NCBI GenBank assembly: GCA_032719365.1
Contig: CM064867.1
Span: 70,988,136 to 71,052,135, forward strand
From: Prinsepia uniflora
Lineage: Eukaryota; Streptophyta; Magnoliopsida; Rosales; Rosaceae
Length of the DNA: 64,000 bases
Direction of reading: 5' to 3'
Shown here piece after piece: positions 56,305 through 64,000 of this stretch (within the stretch, counting starts at the first letter, position 1; each line of letters starts with the position of its first letter). Both the position numbers and the translations under genes were made by a program. A model generated the notes under the pieces. That model was not told where the DNA came from. It was given only the letters and a program-made list of their open reading frames with translations, and searched no databases.

Positions 56305-58354
56305 AAGTGCGAAGTATGAATATTTGAATCGGAATCTTAAATTTGATTATATGCTTGCAGTGGAGCCCAAGGGGCAAAGTGGAGGGATGTGTGCTTTTTG
56401 GAATACTGATGTTAATGTTGGGCTAACTAAATATGGGGAATTTCTTATTGAATTGTTGATTTATGATGGCTTTCCCAGTAAGGCTTGGCGGTTGTATGCT
56501 ATTTATGCTAGTACCAATGATAAGATAAGAGAAAATCAATGGGATTGCCTTCAGGATCGAATCAAGTGCGTTGATGAGGCGTGCCTTGTTGTAGGCGATT
56601 TCAGTGATATCCTTAGCAATAAGGAGAAGGTAGGAGGTAATTATAGAACCGAGAATAGCATGAGGGTTTTCCAGTGCTTCTTCTCTAATTGTAGTATATT
56701 GGATCTTGGTTATAAAGGGTATCCATTTACTTGGAGAAACAATAGAGATGAGGGGGTATATTTAGGAACGCATTGATAGAGGTTTTGCTTCTGATCAATG
56801 GATCAACTGGTATCTTGAGACCCAAGTGACTCATGTGGTGGTGGAGGGCTCGGATCACGCTATGCTTGATTTAGACACGGATCCAAGGAAAAAGAGACGA
56901 AGGAGACAGTTTATTTATGATCCCAGATGGGGGCATGATCAGGGCTGTGTTGAATAGATTAGAGCAGCTTGGCAGCTTCCTTCCACTCGGGAGGGTACGA
57001 CCCTAGTTGAACGCAAGCTCAATGGGGTTCGTAGAGGCATCCTTTCTTGGAGGAAGAAGAATACGTCTAGTGAAAAAATGCAGAATGAGACCCTAAGGAA
57101 GGAGTTGCGGACTGCTTTGCAGCATTCAAGTTTTGATGCTAGCTGTGTCCACTCTTTGGAGGATAGCCTAAAGGTTGTTATCCGTAACGAGGAGATCCAC
57201 TGGAAGTTGAAATCTAGGATCCAGTGGTTGAATGAGGGGGACACGAACACAAAGTTCTTCCATGCTAAAACGGTGAAACGTAGAAGGAAGAATCAGAACC
57301 TTGGTATTCATGATAACCTTGGTGTGTGGACTGAAGATGAAGATGTTATTCGATCCACCGCTGAGGAATATTTCCAAAATATGTTTCAGCCTACGACTAC
57401 TTCTAGAGACAACCATGTGACTTAGTGCATACAAAGTTGTGTGTTTTCAGAGGAAAACACTATGCTTACTCGGCAGATTAAGGATGAGGAAATTAGAAAT
57501 GCCATGCTTTCCTTGCATCCCAAAAAATCACCAAGGCTAGATGGATTCACGGCTGCCTTTTCCCACAAGCACTGGGGCCTAATTGGAGGGGATATGTGTT
57601 CTTTTGTTCGTGCTTTCTTTGCTTCGGGCCAGTTGGGAGGTAATTATAATCATACTCATATTGCCTTGATCCCAAAGAAACCTAACCCTACTGCAATGTC
57701 TCAGTTTAGGCCTATCTCTTTGTGCAATGTTACCTACAAGTTAATCTCCAAGATTCTTACTAATCAGTTAATGTAGGTCCTGAAGCGTATCATCAGCCAT
57801 GTGCAGTCTGCTTTTGTTGAAGGGAGACAAATCTCTGATAATATACTAGGGGTTCATGAGGTTTTGCATTCTTTGAGGTAGAAACGTGGTGTGAATGGGG
57901 AAGAGATGGTGCTTAAGATTGACATGGCTAGGGCTTATGATCGTGTTGAATGGGGCTTTCTTAAAGCTGTTTTGTCTCAACTTGGGTTTGATGATAGGTT
58001 CATTAAGTGGATTACGAGCTTCGTCACTTCCGTCACCTATAGTGTAATAGTTAATGGTGAGCCATCCGGTGTGATTCGACCTTCTCGGGGCATCTGACAA
58101 GGAGACCCTCTCTCTCCATTCTTGTTTGTGCTTTGTGCTGAGGGACTCTCGGCTTTAATCAGGAAACGTGAAGATGAAGGGTTGTTTAGGGGAATTAGCC
58201 TTGTTCCTAATGGTCTGCAGCTTACTTACCTCATGTTTGCAGATGACTCGATTTTTATGTGTAAGGCTTCTCTTGATGAGGCATCTTGTGTTAGGGAGAT
58301 CTTAAATACCTATGCTGGAGAGTCCGGTCAACTTATTAACTTTGACAAAAGTGG
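56305..58354 (+). pseudogene. L1-type LINE ORF2 remnant, first part
   Basis: The plus strand shows an endonuclease C-terminal half (GQSGGMCAFW, VVGDFSDILSNKEKVGG where GDFN is usual, GYPFTWRNN). After a frameshift near 56760 comes reverse transcriptase: HPKKSPRLDGF, ALIPKKPNP, FRPISLCNVTYKLISKIL, KIDMARAYDRVEW, GDPLSPFLFVLCAEGL and the catalytic FADDSIF (FADD at 58236-58247). Defects are the frameshift, in-frame stops near 56955, 57423, 57774, 57880 and 58095, and loss of the N-terminus against a truncated LTR. It is interrupted at 58355 by a solo LTR and continues at 61346. Confidence 0.92.
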
Positions 58355-61340
58355 TGTCAAGACCCACCCCCAATCCCCCGGGATTAAGGGCTGAATCCAG
58401 CTCCCGTCTAACTTACGCATGACACGAAGGCTAAACCGACATCCAACCCCCATGTGACACATAAGTCGGACAAGGGATTCTCGAACCGACTGTCCTAAAC
58501 GTATCCGAACTTCCTAGAGTGCGCCGAATTTACTGTGGAACACGGGTGTGATGTCTCTGCCTCTCTCAACCAACAGCCCGCACCGCAACAACCTGAAGGG
58601 TATCAAAAACATGAAAAGACTGTGAGTGGACAAAATAATTTATAAGTTCAAAACAGTTCAATAAAATAGTTACATTTTTACCCTCCATGCAAAAACCAAT
58701 GCATGCATATCAATTCATGTTATGAAACCATTTCATATCAAAAACCATCAACGAAAACCATTATCGAAAACCCGAATCAGAATCGTCATTCAAATCCAGG
58801 CCTCAGCCTCGAATCACAAATCAATCTCAAATACGAGAACTCAGTCCCAAAACTCATCAATTCCAAATCATCTGGGCCACCGCCCAAAATATCTGAAAAC
58901 TAGTGAAAAACATCAATCATGTGAGTTTGCTGGATCTCAAATGCGCCCGAGTCTTTAAACTCAAAACCATGTGCAATAATTAGGTCTTCTCGGGATATCA
59001 ACGAGTCTTTAAACTCAAAACACAATCACAGGCCTCGGGGGGGTATCACAATCACCCAGTCTTTAAACTTAAAATATATACCGAGTCTTTAAACTCAGAA
59101 CATATCAATCCAGGACCCTCCCCCCGTCAATCAACCGAGTCTTTAAACTCAAAACCAGATCCAGCGGGCTTTTCTTTTCTTTTTCCGGGTCTTTAAACCC
59201 AAAACCATTTTTCAATCAACAGTGAAAACCACAAAAAATCCTTATCTGAATTCACAACAATGATTCTGTAAGCTAGCATCCGGAACCATCACCCCGAACC
59301 CAAATCCAGATTTCCTTTCCAAGTTTCAAAACTAAATCCAAAATCTCATATATCGAAATCCATGAACAAGGCTCCAAGCCCAAAATCACTTTTCCGAAAT
59401 CCATTTCAAATCCTTGAAATCAAATTATATTTCAAATCTCGAAATCAAATCATTAAAACCATGTTCAAATCACAACATCAATCGTATTCTCGTAAAACGT
59501 GTAATTCCGTAAATATCTCAAAAATCGTGCAAAATCGTAAATCATCAAGATCATAAATCAAATCATAGAATCACGTATAGAAAATGTATAAAACATATAT
59601 GCGTGCATCATAAGTTTGAAAGCAAAGTCCACTCACAGACCATTCCGACATCGCCTCGATACGCGCGTACTTACGCCGTTCCCGGCCATTCCGCTATCCT
59701 CGGCTTTCCCGAACCTGTCCAAATCCCATACTAAGGTCACTAACTACTTCAAAATGGTCATACTAAAGCCCCATAAATTTTCCGTATTTTTAACTATTTT
59801 TAACCGAGGCCTAAAACCCTCGGACATCCCGAACTATGTCGAGACGATGTCCGATCGACTCGAAACCAGTCTTAAAATGTTCGTTACATCAAATACTTAA
59901 CGTGTTGAACGTGCCTCGAAAAGAGGGCCCACACGCCCTCATGCACTACCCAATCGCCTTGCGCGTGAAACCACGCGCAGTTACTATTTATTGTCCGTGT
60001 CTTTAAGTCGACTCTGTTCACACCGGGTTGTTCCAGTCTTCTGCAAATCGACCGGCGTGGCCGGTTTTCCTCATTTCCGACCCATTTTTGTCCCTAATTC
60101 CTCCCACATCTTCGTCCCACTAAGTATGATCGATCTATGATAATAAAACACGAAGTATTGGTCTAGACATTTACCTTTCTGATCACAAACAAACCGGCCA
60201 CTTCGAGCATAGCACCTGCACGATCTCGGCCTCCAAACTTCATGATTTCAAGCTCAACGAATCCTTTAAGACCTCCTGACCTTCATCCAATCCTTCAATT
60301 TCATTATTAGTCCATGAAACGTAGTTTGCCATTTTCAAAATCAAAATCGAATTTTGTGGAAGTTCGACTTACCGTCTCTTCCAGGCCTTAAATTTAAGTC
60401 CATGAAACCCCTTGCAATCTTCCAACCATCTTACATTTAAAAGCCATGGGTTCAAGTCCACAGTTGGGGTAATTGAGTCCTAGATTCCTCACGGTTTTCT
60501 TCCACTCTGTTTCTGCTGGTATTATGGCCACCGTCCACGGCGAACCGCTGTGAGCACACGACCACCACCCTCTCACATCCTTCTTTCTTTTTCGTTCACT
60601 TCTTAAGGGCAAATGATGAGGATTGACTTGTTAATTAGGGTGGGATTCCACGGCATAGTCAACCTCTCTGTTTTTCTCTGAGTGCAACCCACACATACAC
60701 CGTGCACGGCTAATAATCCGGTTAAATTCAAAGTGAGGCGGCTGAGGAGTGTTCCAAATTCCTCTAGAGATGGGACAAGTGTCCCACATCCAATGGACAC
60801 CCATTTCCTGGAAGCCAAGTGTCCACATCTTACTGGGCACAAATCCCCATGTAAAAGTGACCAAAATGCCCTTTTTGAGGCAAAATTACCCAAATGCTCC
60901 TAGCGTCTCATGACCGAACCCCAAGCCATCCGAACTCCGATGATAGGGTGCCACTTGTCATTGTATTCAGGGGATCGATACCTACCTAACGGTCCTCGAA
61001 ATGTGTGAAAGTGACTTGCCTTCCAAAAAGTCAACTATTTGCCCCTGTTTCATCAAAATTACAAAATTGCCCTTGAACTTCTGAACGTCATAGCTTTGTC
61101 CTCGGACGTCGGAATCGAACGGGCCACCTTTTTATGAACTCGTGACATCCCAACTACGTCACGGTCATCGGTCAAGGTCCATTTGACCATCCGAAAGAAA
61201 GGTCAACATTTTTTCCCATCCCAGGGGCAAATTCGTCATTTTGCACCGTCCGTCCGAAATTATCCAACTAATCACCGATTATCTTCACTAATCTGTTATT
61301 AACCACTAATCTAATCTCGATTTACGGGCGGGGTGTTACA
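58355..61340 (-). repeat. A-family solo LTR (-) with TSD AGTGG, in LINE
   Basis: The plus strand begins TGTCAAGACCCACCCC and ends CGGGCGGGGTGTTACA, 2986 bp. Perfect TSD AGTGG at 58350-58354 and 61341-61345. The TTTAAACTC stem-loop array is at about 58945-59215. Insertion plus TSD totals 2991 bp, a multiple of three, so the LINE frame number is unchanged across it. Confidence 0.95.
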
Positions 61341-61345
61341 AGTGG

Positions 61346-62025
61346 TGTCTTCTTCAATAAGGATGTATCCTCTAATTTTCGCAATACTCTGTCCACTCTT
61401 TTGGGAATGCAAAGCAGTGAGGGATTTAGGAAATGTTTGGGGCACTTGTTTGACTTTGGTGCCTCAAAGAAGAAATTTTTTGAAGATACTCGATTGAGGA
61501 TTGAGAAACGCATTCAAGGGTAAGCAGAACAATATCTATCTCCTATTGGTAATGAAGTCCTTCTCAAATCTATTGCTATGGCCATGCCTATTTACTCTAT
61601 GTCTTGCTTCCTCCTCCTAGTTACTGTATGTCAAGATATCGTTCGTGGTACGGCTGATTTTTGGTGGGGTAGCACAGGCAGGAAAACTGGGATCCATTGG
61701 GGTTCTTGGGATAAACTGGCAAAGCCTAAACATGTTGGTAGTTTAGGATTTAAGGACCTAAGGTGTTTTAATGTGGCAATACTTGCTAAGATTGAATGGC
61801 GTGTCCTTAATAACCCAGATTCTATCCTTGGTAAGACCTTGCAAGGGAAATACTACCCTAATTGTAATCTTCTCAAGGACAATGAGGGGCATGGTAGCTC
61901 TTGGGGTTGGAAGGGCATTGTACAAGGTTTACAAGTTCTCAATGCTGGTCTTCGTTAGAGGATTGGGGAAGGACAAAATGTTCACATCCTCACTGACCCT
62001 TGGTTAAATATGCGGCAACCTTTTG
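61346..62025 (+). pseudogene. L1-type LINE ORF2 remnant, second part
   Basis: Continues the LINE frame after the solo LTR. It shows the RT C-terminal region (YLSPIGNEVLLKSIAMAMPIY), then the plant-LINE block with HWGSWDKLAKPKHVGSLGFK, FNVAILAKIEWRVL and SSWGWKGI. Stops follow IEKRIQG and LNAGLR. It is cut at 62026 by a B LTR after TTTTG; the LINE 3' end and poly(A) are not in the window. Confidence 0.9.
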
Positions 62026-64000
62026 TGTCAGGACCCGTCCCAAATCCTGCGAGATTAACGTGGGACCCGCCTGATCCCTTCTGACACCATGTGTCAAACC
62101 AGGGAAAATACCATCTCTGCCCTCGTTAGGGCTATCAGAGTGCATCAGGATCGTAGGAGGAGGAGAGTGATGTCTCATCTCTGCTACATCCCCCATCCGC
62201 GATCAACCTGAAGGGCATTAAAACACAAAAAGTCGTGAGTGGACAAAATAATAATTTATTAAAAACATTTTCAAACAAAGACATTTATGCCCTTCATAAA
62301 ATACATACGCATGCATTCAAAAACCGTTTATCAATCATTCATAAAACCATTTGAAAACATTCTCAAAATCATTCAAGGGTTCATGCCCGGTTCCCATAAA
62401 CCGTCATGACCCATAAATCCATTTGGGTCCCCGACCTGAAATGACACCTTAAAACCATAATCAATACATGTGGGAACTCAGCCCAAATCACATACGTGGG
62501 TCTCAGCCCAAAACCATTCTCAAAGCATCGACTATGCGGTCGCCACCCCAAATCACTTTCTAACTCATAAAACACGGGGTCTCCGCCCCCAAATCACTTT
62601 CCATAAACCACATAAGATACGTATAACCCATCCGCGGCACTTCCGAGAAGATGCCAACTCGGGGCACACATCCCCGATATAGTCACGATGACAACAATCT
62701 ATCTAGTGTGCACACTACTCGGGGTCTCACTCCGAGTCTTCTCCCAGGAATCTCAATCTAGGAGGCTCAATCTCTGGATCTAGTCCACATATCTCTCCGG
62801 AATCTAGTCTGGGACCACAACATAAGTAACCACCACACCTAGAACGGGATCCCTATGGGGATACCCACTCTGGTATGTGGATCGTGACTCTCCAGGTTGA
62901 CGTCTAGAGGAGACCATACAATCACTATGGAGGGTTCATTCATTTCAATTCTTTTCTTTCTTTCTCAAATCACTTTTCAACTGGGTCTCATGCCCGATTC
63001 ATCTCAACAGGATTCCTTGAATCCGTTTCAAATCACTTTCACAGGCCTCGGCCTAAATCCTCAGTTCAACAGGGTCTCATACTCGAATTCTCATTTCATA
63101 AACTGAACTGGGACTCAAGCCCGATGTTACAATCAACAGGGTCTCAAGCCCGATACCACGACTAACTGGGCCCTAAGCCCGAACCCATAAAGCAACTGGG
63201 CCTCAAGCCCGATTTCACAACCAATAGGGCCTCAAGCCCGATTTCACAACCAATATGGCCTCAAGCTCGATACTACAGTCAAAGGGGCCTCCAGCCCGAT
63301 ATTACAACCAAATGGGACTCAAGCCCGAACTCGTAAACCAACGGGACGCTCGGTCCAATCGTATAACTTAAATGGACCCTAGGTTCGATTCCTTGTCAAT
63401 TCAAATGGACTCCAAGTCCGATAGTTTGTAAATCAAATGGGTCTCGTGCCTGATTTCATATTTCTAAATCCAAAATCCATTCATTAAACCCTCGTTGAAA
63501 ACAAGGTATGCAAATGTACGACATAAAGCCAAAAACCTCGAAATACGTGCAATTATGTCGATCCTAAGCTACCACAAAAATTGCACTCATGGCAACACAA
63601 AACATGTATTAAAAGCATTTATAAACATTTATGCATGCATCAATTTCGAAGGAAGGGTCCACTAACAGATCGTCCGAAGTCGCGCCTCGATACGCTTGCC
63701 ATAATCGTCTCCCGAGTCAATCGTCGCCTCCGGGATTCCCAAACCTATCCAAATTCATTTAGAGCGTTACTAATAGCCTCGTTAACCTCTCAATGAAGTC
63801 ACATAATTTTCCCGATTTTCTAACTATTTTTAAACGGAAACCTAAACCTTCGGACGTCTCGAACCATATCGAAACGATGTCCGATTGACATGAAACCAGT
63901 CCCAAAATGTTCGTTACATCGAATAGATGATTTCTCATGTTGGAACCTTGCCCAAAATCTCCCCCACGCGCCCACACGCGCCACCTGAAGTGGCTGCATG
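62026..64000 (-). repeat. B-family LTR (-), runs out of the window
   Basis: The plus strand begins TGTCAGGACCCGTCCC at 62026 and follows the B pattern, including the stem-loop array at about 62950-63440 with GGGNCTCAAGCCCGA-type units. The 5' end of this LTR lies past 64000. The left flank TTTTG is the predicted TSD to look for on the other side. Confidence 0.88.

Overview
This is plant nuclear DNA, almost entirely layered retrotransposons. The evidence is Ty3/gypsy chromovirus (Tekay-like) pol remnants with a C-terminal chromodomain, a Tat-lineage protease remnant, an L1-type LINE, and a complete Cassandra TRIM carrying 5S rRNA-derived LTR modules. An angiosperm is likely, but the species cannot be fixed. 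No intact protein-coding gene is visible. The only host-gene candidates are the last 31 codons of an open frame at 1-96 and an AT-rich island at about 51984-54297.

Most of the window is built from about 2.4-3.1 kb LTRs that nearly all begin TGTAAC (usually TGTAACGACC) and end TGACA or TGTCA. I split them into four informal families. A has arrays of GAGTTTAAAGACTC and usually ends GGGTGGGTCCTGACA. B has arrays of GGGCTTGAGGCCC-like units and ends GGGACGGGTCCTGACA. C has the A-type array and ends in a GATTATCGAGG-GTCCTGTCA type end. D carries GC-rich G-box tandem repeats. Eight or nine are solo LTRs; most have exact 5-bp target site duplications (TSDs), which fixes the order of nesting.

Layout: 1-981 low copy. 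982-4061 D LTR (-) holding Cassandra 1772-2486. 4062-4875 plus 10488-11798 a Tat-lineage remnant (-), split by B LTR 4876-10482 (-), itself split by B LTR 5553-8383 (+). 11799-15707 a rearranged LTR block, then a (-) Tekay pol fragment 15708-17780. 17781-20625 non-coding internal region of a (+) element whose 3' LTR is 20626-26033, with C solo LTR 20828-23657 inside it. 26034-30547 rearranged D/B LTR pieces. 30548-35649 5' LTR (D) of a (+) element with A solo LTR 31399-34272 inside it. The primer binding site is at 35653-35664, and the element's interior runs to about 51983. That interior is broken by solo LTRs 36385-39506, 41470-44398 and 45577-51145; the last contains C solo LTR 45778-48679. 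51984-54297 AT-rich island. 54298-56304 retroelement scraps. 56305-62025 LINE pseudogene split by A solo LTR 58355-61340. 62026-64000 a B LTR leaving the window.

No set of genes works together here; the content is element biology. The signal most worth following is structural. The LTRs contain tandem short stem-loops whose arms change in a compensatory way between units, and other hairpins kept across copies, including a perfect 16-bp-arm palindrome. Other notable points are a tRNA-iMet 5' half inside a retroelement interior, two C-family insertions at almost the same offset in unrelated host LTRs, and inverted LTR-LTR junctions.
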